NCBI GenBank assembly: GCA_016795295.1
Contig: JAEUHP010000007.1
Location: forward strand, 20,315-84,314
Source: Planctomycetota bacterium
GTDB taxonomy: Bacteria > Planctomycetota > UBA1135 > UBA2386
Length of the DNA: 64,000 nucleotides
Direction: 5' to 3'
Shown piece by piece: positions 49,565 through 57,793 of the stretch (positions are counted from its first letter, which is position 1; each line of letters starts with the position of its first letter). The notes below the pieces were generated by a model, which ran no database searches, was not told the origin of the DNA, and saw nothing but the letters and a program-made list of their open reading frames with translations. Position numbers and translations under genes: made by a program.

Positions 49565-50794
49565 TCACTTGCCGGCGCCCTGCTTGCCGTCGCCCTGCTT
49601 GCCTTCCTCCACCTTGCCAGCCGGCTCGGCCTTCGGCGGGCCGCCCGCCTCGACCGGCGGCAGCTTGGCCAGGTACTGCTTCGGCTCCTTCTCGAACGCG
49701 GCTTTGCACTTGTTGCAGCAGAACGCGATGCGCCGCCCTTCGAACTCGACCACGATCGCCGCATCGACCGGCTTGTCGAGCACCGGGCACTGGCTGTTGG
49801 CCGGACGGTTCCTCGCCTCGCGCTCGGTGATCTCACGCTGCGCCGCGGCGAGCCGCGCCTCGGCATAGTCGCCGAGGTCGACTTCGCAGCCGGGCCGCCC
49901 CTGCTGCAGCGCCGCAGCCCCGGCCGGGCCAGCTCCAGTCTGCCAAGCGTAGACACGCCGCAGTGCCGGCGCCGCGGCCAGCGCCGTGAGCCCCTGGTCG
50001 GTGAGTTTCGTTCCGTAGACATTCAGCGTCTCCAGGTGCGGCAACGCCGCCAACGCCGCGCATCCGGCATCGCCCCACGCGGTGTTCGCCAGCTGCAGGC
50101 GCCGCAACTGACGCAACTGCGCCACCTGGCCGGCCGCGGCCTCGGTGAGCGCGGTGCGCGAGGCGTTCAACCACACCAGGACCGGAGCCAACGGCACCAG
50201 CAACGCCGCATCGCCGTCGCCGAACGCCGACCGCAGCAGCGACAGGTTGGCCTCGAGCGCCTGGCTGCCAGCCGCAACCGGCTGCACCACCGCCCCCTTC
50301 TGCCGCAGCGCCACCACCGCCGCGTCGATCGCCGCCTGCGCTGCCGCATCGACCGCCGGCAACTCGAAGGTCACCACCGGCAGCGCTTGTGCCGCGACCA
50401 GAGCCGCCACCGCCGCATCGCCATCGCCGGGCCAGACCGCCCCCGCCGCAACCCACTGCACCAGCACGTCCTGCTGGGCCTTGGTCAAGGGCTGGCCCTT
50501 GTTGGGCATCACTTCTTCGTCGCTGGCAGGCAAGCCGATGCGCCGCACCAGCTCGCTGGCCTCTGGCTTGCCCGGCACCACCAACCACTCGCTCTCGCGC
50601 CCCTCCGGGAACAGCTCGGCGCGCAGATGCAGGCGCAGGTCCCCCTTGTGCTCCTTCGCGCCATGGCACTCGAGGCAGCGCTCGACCAAGATCGGCGCCA
50701 CCTGCTTCGCAAAATCGACCGGCACCACCACCGGCTCCTGGGCCACCAAGCCAGCCATCGCCAACCACGCCACGATTCGAGGCAGCACGCGCAT
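49565..50794 (-). CDS. Planctomycete-type cytochrome c protein with LRR-like and YHS domains
   Basis: This 409-residue protein has a signal peptide ending near 'GLVAQ'. Heme motif CLECH is at 40-44 within 'LVERCLECHGAKEHKGDLRL', the planctomycete-type cytochrome domain, with a later Met in 'EEVMPNKGQPLT' as possible second ligand. Residues about 215-300 are leucine-rich-repeat-like ('LRRLQLANTAWGDAGCAALA', 'LETLNVYGTKLTDQGLTALA'). Residues about 330-385 match a YHS/TRASH metal-binding domain ('CPVLDKPVDAA', 'FCCNKCKAAFEKEP'). A Gly/Lys-rich tail follows. Combining heme, repeat and YHS in one chain suggests a periplasmic redox or metal-sensing role. Confidence 0.85.
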   Translation of the reverse strand: MRVLPRIVAWLAMAGLVAQEPVVVPVDFAKQVAPILVERCLECHGAKEHKGDLRLHLRAELFPEGRESEWLVVPGKPEASELVRRIGLPASDEEVMPNKGQPLTKAQQDVLVQWVAAGAVWPGDGDAAVAALVAAQALPVVTFELPAVDAAAQAAIDAAVVALRQKGAVVQPVAAGSQALEANLSLLRSAFGDGDAALLVPLAPVLVWLNASRTALTEAAAGQVAQLRQLRRLQLANTAWGDAGCAALAALPHLETLNVYGTKLTDQGLTALAAAPALRRVYAWQTGAGPAGAAALQQGRPGCEVDLGDYAEARLAAAQREITEREARNRPANSQCPVLDKPVDAAIVVEFEGRRIAFCCNKCKAAFEKEPKQYLAKLPPVEAGGPPKAEPAGKVEEGKQGDGKQGAGK

Positions 50795-50887
50795 CCCCCC
50801 ATCATCCGCCCCACCCCCCGCCACGGCAACGCCCAGCCACACCCCGGCCCCCAGAATCGCAACCAGCCCACCACCACCACCCTCCAC

Positions 50888-50936
50888 CCTCCAACCTCCA
50901 ACCTCCAACCTCCAACCTCCAACCTCTAACCTCCAA
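50888..50936. repeat. Seven tandem CCTCCAA heptamers
   Basis: There are seven copies head to tail, six exact and one with a single change (CCTCTAA at 50923-50929). They sit 94 bases upstream of the cytochrome start, in the 205-base gap before murA. The 7-bp unit could vary in number by slippage and alter promoter spacing. Confidence 0.85.
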
Positions 50937-50999
50937 CCCGCGGCGGCAGCGGGCCGGCTGCCCTACCTCGCCCGCAGCCGCCCCCCGCGTTGCCGCCGC

Positions 51000-52271
51000 C
51001 TAAGTATCACTGATCCGCTCGATGTCCGCCCCGATCCGCTGCAGCTTCTGCTCGATGCGTTCGTAGCCGCGGTCGATGTGGTAGACCCGGCGCACGTCGG
51101 TCGAACCACGCGCCACCAAGCCCGCGAGCACCAGACTGGCCGAAGCGCGCAAGTCGCTGGCCATCACCGGCGCGCCGCGCAGCTCCTCGGTGCCCTCGAT
51201 GATCGCACTCGGCCCCTCGCGGCGGATGCGGGCCCCCAGGCGCTGCAGTTCGGACGCGTGGATGAAGCGTTCGGGGTAGATCTTCTCGGTGATCACCGAC
51301 ACCCCGTCGGCGCGGGCCATCAGGGCCATGAACTGCGCCTGCAGGTCGGTCGGGAAGCCCGGATAGGCCATGGTGGTGACGTCGACCGCACGCAGGCGCC
51401 CGGCGGTGGTCGGCACGTTGCGGATGTAGTCCTTGCCCAGTTCGAGCACCGCACCGGCGGCGCGCAAACGGTCGACCACGGCGAGCAGGTGCATCGGGTT
51501 GCAGTCCCGCACATACACGTCGCTGTTCATCATGATCGCGCCGCACAGGAACGTGCCGGCCTCGATGCGGTCGGGGATCATCGACCACTCGCAGCCGTGC
51601 AGCGTGTCGACGCCTTCGATCACCAAGAGGTGCCCGCCGATGCCCGAGATGCGCGCGCCGCACGCATTCAGGAAGTGGCAGAGGTCCTCGATCTCGGGCT
51701 CCATGGCCGCCGATTCGAGGTAGGTGGTGCCCTTGGCCAGGGTCGCGGCCATCACCACGTTCGCGGTGCCGAGCACGGTCGACCCCATGTTGCCGCCGAG
51801 GAACACCGCACCACCCTGGGGCCGGCCGGACAGCGTCACATAGCCGTCGACCATCTCCAGCTTGCCGCCGAGGTCACTGAGGCCCTTCAAGTGCAGGTCG
51901 ACCGGACGGTGGCCGAACACACACCCGCCGGGATAGCTGACCCGGGCCACGTGGCGCCGCGCCCACAGGGGCCCCAGCACCACGAAGCTGGCGCGCATGG
52001 TACGCACCAGATCGTAGGGCGCCGTGTAGACGGTTTTGTCCTTGGCCTCGAGTTCGAGCACGCCCTCTTCGCGCCAACGATGCACCACCCCGAGCTTGTT
52101 CAGGATGCGCAGCAGGTTGTCGACGTCGGTCAGCCGCGGCATGTTGCGCAGCACGATCGGTCCGTCGACCAACAGCGAAGCAGCGAGGATCGGCAGGGCG
52201 CCGTTCTTGCTACCGGAAACACGAACGGAGCCGCCCAGGCCGCGGCCACCACGAATACGGATGCGATCCAT
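51000..52271 (-). CDS. murA: UDP-N-acetylglucosamine 1-carboxyvinyltransferase
   Basis: This 423-residue protein has full family length. It shows 'SGSKNGALPILAASLLVDGP' at the N-terminus, the active-site Cys loop 'SYPGGCVFGHRPVDLH', and 'TVLGTANVVMAATLAKGTT' and 'TMAYPGFPTDLQAQFMAL'. It starts peptidoglycan synthesis by adding enolpyruvate to UDP-GlcNAc. The Cys (not Asp) version should be fosfomycin-sensitive by family knowledge. ATG 52271 is preceded by a 297-base non-coding region with DnaA-box-like repeats. Confidence 0.96.
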   Translation of the reverse strand: MDRIRIRGGRGLGGSVRVSGSKNGALPILAASLLVDGPIVLRNMPRLTDVDNLLRILNKLGVVHRWREEGVLELEAKDKTVYTAPYDLVRTMRASFVVLGPLWARRHVARVSYPGGCVFGHRPVDLHLKGLSDLGGKLEMVDGYVTLSGRPQGGAVFLGGNMGSTVLGTANVVMAATLAKGTTYLESAAMEPEIEDLCHFLNACGARISGIGGHLLVIEGVDTLHGCEWSMIPDRIEAGTFLCGAIMMNSDVYVRDCNPMHLLAVVDRLRAAGAVLELGKDYIRNVPTTAGRLRAVDVTTMAYPGFPTDLQAQFMALMARADGVSVITEKIYPERFIHASELQRLGARIRREGPSAIIEGTEELRGAPVMASDLRASASLVLAGLVARGSTDVRRVYHIDRGYERIEQKLQRIGADIERISDT

Positions 52272-52403
52272 CGAGCCCCTCCACGAACGCGACCGCTGGG
52301 CAGGCTGCCGCGCATTGCCGGACGGCGCGAGGGCCGTCCGAACCGCCACATGGAACGAAGACGAGTGACACAAGCCGCTGCGGCACCCGACCCTGCGGCG
52401 AGC

Positions 52404-52554
52404 CGTGGAAAATTGTCCACAGCTTTTGCACGCAGCTGACCGGCCGGGAGACAGCGCCGAGGTCGCGTTCCTCTTTAGCGATCGTGCGGCCCAGCGCAAG
52501 GATCTCGTGCGAGATCTTGCGCACCACATTCCACAGCATTCCACAAACTCCACA
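52404..52554. other. DnaA-box-like cluster and palindrome upstream of murA
   Basis: TTGTCCACA (52413-52421) sits back to back with the reverse-strand TTTTCCACG (complement of 52404-52412), each close to the TTATCCACA DnaA box. Three further TTCCACA or CTCCACA elements start at 52529, 52539 and 52549, in exact 10-bp phase. A 16-bp palindrome GATCTCG-TG-CGAGATC lies at 52501-52516. The region separates murA from a permease gene that ends at 52569. It could be a DnaA-responsive promoter or part of an origin; no dnaA, dnaN or gyrB gene is nearby. Confidence 0.4.
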
Positions 52555-52568
52555 AGGTGGCCGCCCGT

Positions 52569-53903
52569 TCAGCGCCACCACCGCCGCGCCACCAGTCCCG
52601 TCGCCACCAGGAGACCGCCGACCGCGGACGCCAAGGGCCGCGTCCAGCACGCGCCGACCGCCACCGCAACGGCGCCCAGCACGAACAGCAGCGCCGCCAG
52701 CCCCGAACCCCAGAGCCGCACCTCCGGACCGCCGCCGCGCCGGCGCAACACCAACAGCGCCACACCGACCGCCCCGTAGCCGATCCAGTCGACGAACACG
52801 ACGCCGTTGCAGACGAAGTCGAGGCTGTCGACGGTGCTGCCGAGCCAACCGACCACCACCAGCCCGTGCACGGCGAGCAGCAGCAAAACCGCCCACAGGC
52901 CCTGCCCGAGCACGCCGAGCACCGGGGTGCCAAAGCGCGGATGCAAGCGGCCGAACGCCGCTGGAAAGCAGCCCTGCTGCGCCATCGCGTAGAGCACGTA
53001 GGGCGGCGCCATGCAGATGGTGTTGAGGATGCCCGCGGCAGACAGCACCACGAGCCCGGCCAGAACGCGCGCGCCACCGGCACCGAGCGCCACTTCGGCC
53101 GCCGCCGCGCCGATCGCAGGACTCTGCCGCGCGCGTTCGAACCCGAGCAGGCTGAGGAACGCGTGGTTGATCAGCAGGTAGACCACCACCACCACCAGCA
53201 CGCCGCCCAGGATGCCGAGCGGCACGCTGCGCTTCTGCAGCGCCGCGCCGGCGACGAACGAGCCCTGCTGCCACCCACCGGTGGCGAACAGCACCGGCAG
53301 CAGCGCCGCCGCCAGCATCGCCGGCATGGACCGCCCACTCGGCGGCGGCGACGCCACCGCCGGCACCTCCGCCACCGCGCACGACGCCACCCCCACCAGC
53401 GCCAGCAAGGCCAGCACCTTCAGCACGATCAGGGTGTTCTGCAGCCACTTGCCGGTGCGCAGACCGAAGACGTTGGTGGCGGTGAACCCCAGCATCAGCA
53501 GGGCGGCCAACGCCGTGCGCGCGTTCGGCGACCACGGCGCCGCGGCCCCCAGGGCGATCTGCAGGTGGTCGACCAGCACCAGCGCCACCACGCCGAACGC
53601 GCCGGCCTGGATCACCAGCCAGTTGGCCCAGCCGTAGACGAACGCCACACCGCGGCCGAACGCCGCTTCGAGGTAGCGAAACACGCCGCCATGGCCGGGC
53701 ACGCGCAGGCTCAGCTCGGCGAACACCAGGGCACCCAGCGCGGCCAGCAGACCGCCGAGCGCCCAGGCCGCGAGCGCCTGGCCCTTGGTGTCGACGGCCG
53801 CGGCCACCTGCTTGGGGGTGAAGAAGATGCCCACGCCCAGGATGCCACCGACCACCACGCAGCCGATGTCGAACGCGGAGAGCCGGGTGGCGCGGTCGGT
53901 CAT
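52569..53903 (-). CDS. APC-family amino acid permease
   Basis: This 444-residue protein has about twelve hydrophobic segments. The N-terminal 'FDIGCVVVGGILGVGIFFTP' matches the APC substrate-binding first helix with its broken GxG stretch. 'TGGWQQGSFVAGAALQKRSV' and 'GILNTICMAPPYVLYAMAQQ' are other family landmarks. It transports an amino acid by proton or exchange coupling; the substrate is not predictable. It overlaps the preceding NHL gene in ATGA, so both are expressed together. Confidence 0.9.
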   Translation of the reverse strand: MTDRATRLSAFDIGCVVVGGILGVGIFFTPKQVAAAVDTKGQALAAWALGGLLAALGALVFAELSLRVPGHGGVFRYLEAAFGRGVAFVYGWANWLVIQAGAFGVVALVLVDHLQIALGAAAPWSPNARTALAALLMLGFTATNVFGLRTGKWLQNTLIVLKVLALLALVGVASCAVAEVPAVASPPPSGRSMPAMLAAALLPVLFATGGWQQGSFVAGAALQKRSVPLGILGGVLVVVVVYLLINHAFLSLLGFERARQSPAIGAAAAEVALGAGGARVLAGLVVLSAAGILNTICMAPPYVLYAMAQQGCFPAAFGRLHPRFGTPVLGVLGQGLWAVLLLLAVHGLVVVGWLGSTVDSLDFVCNGVVFVDWIGYGAVGVALLVLRRRGGGPEVRLWGSGLAALLFVLGAVAVAVGACWTRPLASAVGGLLVATGLVARRWWR

Positions 53904-54757
53904 CTTGGCCCCCACCGCGCCTCGGCCGCGTGGACGTCGAACAGCACTTCGGCGGTGCCGAGATCCGGCTGCAGGCGCAGCACGCGTTCGCCGCAGCGGT
54001 CGAGCACGTACAAACTGCCCGCCGCGTCGGCGGTGAGTGCGATCGGCTGGTCGAGGGCCGCGCGGCACGCGGCCGGCACCGGCAGCGGCGCGCCGTCCAG
54101 GTGCACGCCGTGCAGTTCGGCCCGCGGCGCCGAGGTCAGGTAGAAGCAGTGGCCGAGGGCGCTGGCCACCGCCACCGGCTGGCCGCGGCACGGCACGGTC
54201 GCGACGAACGTGCCGTCGAGGCGAAACCGCTGCAGGCGGCGGTGCAGGGTGTCGGCGACCAACAAGCCATGGCGGTCGCACCACAGGCCGCGCGGCGCCC
54301 CGTACTCGGCCCCTGGTTGGCCTAGGCTCGGCACCACGCGCAGCCCCGCGCCCTCGGGCGTGGCGCACTGCACCGCGCAGCGCCGCGGCAGTTCGCCGCC
54401 GGCCACGAACCAGGTGTGGTGGATCGGATCCACGGCGACGGCGACCGGAAACTCGAGCACGCCCGGCCGGTCGCGGCCCCGGTCGCCGCGCGCCGGCGGG
54501 GCCTCGCCGTGGCTCGCCGCGAGGCGACCGAACACGCTGGTGCGGCACACGCGGTGATTCTGCGGGTCGGCGACGAGCAGTTCGCCGTGCGCGCCGAACG
54601 CGATCCCCGCCGCATCGGCAACGCCATGGTCCCCCGGCGGCAGCGCGAACGCCGCGACGCGGCGGCGCGCCGCGAGGTCGAACAGGTGCACCTCGCCATG
54701 GCACAACGGGCCGGTGGCGGCGAGCAGGTTGCGGTGCAGGGCGAGGCCGCCGAACAT
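53900..54757 (-). CDS. NHL-repeat beta-propeller protein
   Basis: This 285-residue protein starts at ATG 54757, 8 bases after moaC. There is no signal peptide. NHL-type blades are visible in 'DAAGIAFGAHGELLVADPQN', 'PRGLWCDRHGLLVADTLHRR' and 'PIALTADAAGSLYVLDRCGE', with about five to six blades in all. The His-rich 'HHTWFVAGGELPRRC' lies between. It is followed by and overlaps an amino-acid permease gene. The function is not recognised, and a cytoplasmic or surface binding role is possible. Confidence 0.72.
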   Translation of the reverse strand: MFGGLALHRNLLAATGPLCHGEVHLFDLAARRRVAAFALPPGDHGVADAAGIAFGAHGELLVADPQNHRVCRTSVFGRLAASHGEAPPARGDRGRDRPGVLEFPVAVAVDPIHHTWFVAGGELPRRCAVQCATPEGAGLRVVPSLGQPGAEYGAPRGLWCDRHGLLVADTLHRRLQRFRLDGTFVATVPCRGQPVAVASALGHCFYLTSAPRAELHGVHLDGAPLPVPAACRAALDQPIALTADAAGSLYVLDRCGERVLRLQPDLGTAEVLFDVHAAEARWGPR

Positions 54758-54765
54758 GGGTTCGA

Positions 54766-55281
54766 CTAGGCGGGTTGGCGGTCCCAGGTGCCAGTCTTGC
54801 CGCCCGATTTGTGCACGAGGGACACACTGGAGATCACGGCATCGCGGCAAAGGCCCTTCACCATGTCGTAGAGGGTCAGCGCCGCGACGCTGGCCGCGGT
54901 CATGGCCTCCATCTCGACGCCGGTCGGGCCGACGGTGCGGCACTCGGCGGTGATGCGCACTTCGCCCGGCCCGGCCGCGGCAAAGTCGACGGTGACGGAA
55001 CTGAGGGGCAGGGGATGGCAGAGGGGAATCAGGCGCGCGGTGTCCTTGGCGGCCTGGACACCGGCGATGCGGGCTACGGCGAGGGCTTCGCCTTTGGGGA
55101 GGGCGCCGGCGAACAGTTGGGTGAGGACGGCGGGGTCGAGGGTGAAGCGGGCCTCGGCGATGGCGATGCGGGTGGTCGGGGGTTTGGCGGAGACGTCGAC
55201 CATCTGGGCCCGGCCGGCGGCGTCGAGGTGGCTGAGGCGCGGGGTGGGGTCCTGGGGTGTGGGGTTGGGTGGGGTTGGCAT
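54766..55281 (-). CDS. moaC: Cyclic pyranopterin monophosphate synthase
   Basis: This 171-residue protein is typical in length. MoaC signatures are 'LIPLCHPLPLSSVTVDF' with the catalytic His, 'TGVEMEAMTAASVAALTLYD' and 'SVSLVHKSGGKTG', whose Lys residues act in the rearrangement. It completes cPMP, the first molybdopterin intermediate, with MoaA. No moaA or other molybdenum-cofactor gene is in the window. The N-terminus has a Pro/Thr repeat ('TPPNPTPQDPTP') before homology begins, so the start could be further in. Confidence 0.95.
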   Translation of the reverse strand: MPTPPNPTPQDPTPRLSHLDAAGRAQMVDVSAKPPTTRIAIAEARFTLDPAVLTQLFAGALPKGEALAVARIAGVQAAKDTARLIPLCHPLPLSSVTVDFAAAGPGEVRITAECRTVGPTGVEMEAMTAASVAALTLYDMVKGLCRDAVISSVSLVHKSGGKTGTWDRQPA

Positions 55282-55544
55282 GGAGGGAGTGGAAGGGGGG
55301 CGGGAAGTGGTGGCAAGTGCGGGGCACGAACTAGTGCCACCGCGCCTTGCGGTCGCCCCGGCCAGTGAGACTCTCCGACTGGACCACTCCTTCGCCATGC
55401 GATCGGTGCACGGCATCCCAGCTGACCCGTTGCCGATCGGGGCCCGCCAACGCCCCAGCACCCGGGCATGAGCCAGCACGCCTGGATCGATCGTGCCACA
55501 CCCAGGTTGTTCGCAAGCGCCGGCGCGGTTCGATAGCCGACGTG
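55282..55544. other. 263-base divergent intergenic region, no gene
   Basis: It lies between the divergent moaC and M20 amidohydrolase genes. The moaC-proximal half is unusually G-rich on the + strand (runs such as GGGGTGTGGGGTTGGGTGGGG near 55253-55276, extending into the moaC start). Candidate promoters are not clear and no open frame is convincing. Confidence 0.35.
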
Positions 55545-56849
55545 ATGAACCTGCCCCGCTCACCGTGGCGCGTTGCGCCTTGGCTCGTCGCTCTGGCCGC
55601 GTCCCCAGCACCGGCCCAACTCGACGCCACCGCGTTCCTCGCCGCCCAGCTCGACGACCTGGTGGCGCTGTACGAACACTTGCACCGCAACCCGGAACTC
55701 TCGACGCGCGAAAAGGCCACCAGCGCGAGGATGGCCGAGGAGCTGCGCAAGGCTGGGTTCGAGGTCACCGACAAGATCGGCGGCTATGGCGTGGTCGGCA
55801 TGCTGCGCAACGGCGCTGGCAAGACCCTGATGCTGCGCGCTGACATGGACGCGCTGCCGATCGGCGAAGAGACCGGCCTGCCCTACGCGTCGCGGATCCG
55901 CGGCGAGGCGGACGACGGGCGCCCGGTGGGCATCATGCACGCCTGCGGGCACGACCTGCACATGACCAATCAGGTCGGCGTGGCGCGATGGCTCGCCGCC
56001 AACCAGGATCGCTGGCGCGGGTCACTCATGGTGCTGTTCCAACCGGCCGAGGAGGGCGGCATCGGCGCCAAGGCGATGCTCGACGACAAGTTGTTCGAGC
56101 GCTTCGGCAAGCCCGACTTCGCGCTGGCGCTGCACACCGCGCACGATCTCGCCACCGGCGTGGTCGGCGTGCGCCCGGGTTGGGCGATGGCCAATGTCGA
56201 CAGCGTCGACATCGTGGTGCGGGGCCGCGGCGGGCACGGCTCGGCACCGCACCTCACCATCGACCCGATCACGCTCGCCTGCTACTTGGTGGCCGACCTG
56301 CAGACGATCGTCTCGCGCGAGCTGCCGGCGACCGAGCCGGCGGTGCTGAGCGTGGGCGCGATCCACGGTGGCAGCAAGAACAACATCATCCCCGACCGCT
56401 GCGAACTCATGCTGACGGTGCGCAGCTACAACGAGGAGACGCGCGCCTACATGCACGCCGCGATCCAGCGCAAGGCCAAGGCGCTGGCCGCGGCGCACCG
56501 CGCCCCCGAGCCGGAGCTGACGTTCAAGGACGGAACGCCGGCGCTGCGCAACGACGACGAGTTGCTCGCGCGCATCAGGCCGATCCTGCGCCGCCAGCTT
56601 GGCGACCACAACGTCGTCGAGATCGGGCCGCAGATGGTCGGCGAGGACTTCTCGCGCTATGGCCTCGCCGGCGTGCCGATCTTGATGTTCCGGCTCGGTA
56701 CGATCGCACCAGCGCGCATGGCTCAGCTCCTGCAGGCCGGCACGCCACTGCCGCCATTGCACTCGTCGCGCTACCACCCCGACGCCCGCGAGAGCCTGCG
56801 CGCCGGCATCCCGGCGATGGCTGCGGCGGCCTGCGAGTTGCTGCGCTGA
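55545..56849 (+). CDS. M20-family amidohydrolase (exported)
   Basis: This 434-residue protein has a short signal peptide ('VAPWLVALAASPAPAQ'). 'LRADMDALPIGEETGLPYAS' and 'GIMHACGHDLHMTNQVGVAR' are the metal-site signatures, and 'LFQPAEEGGIGAKAMLDDK' gives the catalytic Glu region. 'GHGSAPHLTIDPI' begins the dimer domain, and the C-terminal 'LHSSRYHPD' provides the last ligand. Relatives hydrolyse N-acyl amino acids or similar amides. The export signal suggests a periplasmic role. It follows the moaC gene divergently. Confidence 0.92.
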   Translation: MNLPRSPWRVAPWLVALAASPAPAQLDATAFLAAQLDDLVALYEHLHRNPELSTREKATSARMAEELRKAGFEVTDKIGGYGVVGMLRNGAGKTLMLRADMDALPIGEETGLPYASRIRGEADDGRPVGIMHACGHDLHMTNQVGVARWLAANQDRWRGSLMVLFQPAEEGGIGAKAMLDDKLFERFGKPDFALALHTAHDLATGVVGVRPGWAMANVDSVDIVVRGRGGHGSAPHLTIDPITLACYLVADLQTIVSRELPATEPAVLSVGAIHGGSKNNIIPDRCELMLTVRSYNEETRAYMHAAIQRKAKALAAAHRAPEPELTFKDGTPALRNDDELLARIRPILRRQLGDHNVVEIGPQMVGEDFSRYGLAGVPILMFRLGTIAPARMAQLLQAGTPLPPLHSSRYHPDARESLRAGIPAMAAAACELLR

Positions 56850-57115
56850 GCGCGCGCCGCCAGCGCCCAGGTGGAGACCCAGTGGCTCAGCTTCGGCACC
56901 GCGTTCAGCCCATGCCCTTCAGAGCGGAGTGTTCCCGGCGGCGAAAGCACCGCGACTCCAGCGCGACTCCAGCAGAACTCACGCGTACAGCACCCAAGTG
57001 GGCTGATCATGTCTCCGGTTGTCCGGCGTTGACCAAGTGCCATGACCTCCATAGAATGGCGAGGCGGCGTTCTCTTGGTCTTTTCGACGCAATCTTCGCT
57101 GAGGTGCCGATCGCC

Positions 57116-57160
57116 CTTCGAATCTGAGGGTTGGAGGTTGAAGTCCTCCCGAGCGTACCA
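57116..57160 (+). other. 3' half of tRNA-Arg(TCG), candidate attachment-site scar
   Basis: The sequence starts with the anticodon loop CTTCGAA (anticodon TCG), then the 3' anticodon strand TCTGA, variable GGGTT, T arm GGAGG-TTGAAGT-CCTCC and the acceptor 3' strand with encoded CCA. The bases before it do not form the 5' half (no matching anticodon strand, D arm or acceptor strand), so it is not a functional tRNA. A break exactly at the anticodon loop is typical of tyrosine-integrase attachment sites. In that model the lost or decayed element lay to the left. The 266 bases before it (56850-57115) hold no gene. Confidence 0.7.
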
Positions 57161-57244
57161 GGCGGCGGTGTCGGCCGTCGCACCGCGGCGCAGGCCTCGA
57201 CCTGCGAAGACCAGCTGCGGACCGGAACCGACGACCCGAACCCG

Positions 57245-57628
57245 ATGACGACGACCCCACCGCCGCACGAACCCGCGATCCGCACCATCGCCATGCCGGC
57301 CGACACCAATCCGGCAGGGGACATCTTCGGTGGATGGCTGATGGCGCAGATGGATCTGGCGGCCGGCAACGTCGCTACGGCCCGTGCACGGGGGAGGTGC
57401 GCGACGGTCGCGGTGGAGGCCATCGTGTTCCACCGGCCGGTTCTGGTGGGTGACGAGGTGAGCCTCTACGCGCTTGTAGAGCACATCGGCCGCACGTCGA
57501 TGAAGGTGCACGTGGAGGCGTGGCGCCGCGCCCGCGCCGAGACGGCGCGCGAGCGGGTGACCGAGGCAGTGTTCACGTTCGTGGCGCTCGACGAAGAACG
57601 GCGGCCGCGGCCGGTGCCGCCGGGCTGA
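57245..57628 (+). CDS. Acyl-CoA thioesterase (hotdog fold, YciA-like)
   Basis: The protein has 127 residues from ATG 57245; the frame is open upstream through the tRNA-derived DNA, which is not coding. 'TNPAGDIFGGWLMAQMDLA' is the hotdog helix with the Asp used in catalysis. 'VEAIVFHRPVLVGDEVSLYA' and 'FTFVALDEERRPRPV' are the typical later strands. It probably hydrolyses short or medium acyl-CoA. It lies right after the tRNA-Arg scar, so its promoter may have been altered by that integration. Confidence 0.9.
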   Translation: MTTTPPPHEPAIRTIAMPADTNPAGDIFGGWLMAQMDLAAGNVATARARGRCATVAVEAIVFHRPVLVGDEVSLYALVEHIGRTSMKVHVEAWRRARAETARERVTEAVFTFVALDEERRPRPVPPG

Positions 57629-57793
57629 GACGGGCTCGCCGCTGTCTGCAGACATCCGGGGCCGCCAGCGCGTAGAAGACCCATGAGCCGTTCGACGCGC
57701 CGCGCCAGCACCAACCGCCGCGGCCACCCCGCCCACTCCAGCGTGCAGAGGCTCGTCGACGCCCGCGACCTCTGAGGCCGCCGGCAGGGGCGG

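Noticed and set aside
50888..50936. CCTCCAA tandem repeat considered as a CRISPR array
   Set aside because: The unit is 7 bases with no spacers and no cas genes are present, so it is a simple tandem repeat.
52404..52554. Calling the DnaA-box-like cluster oriC outright
   Set aside because: No dnaA, dnaN or AT-rich unwinding element is nearby and the boxes are imperfect, so it is kept as a candidate only.
57131..57244. Longer start for the thioesterase
   Set aside because: The extra codons translate the tRNA-Arg fragment, and the hotdog homology starts after the ATG at 57245.
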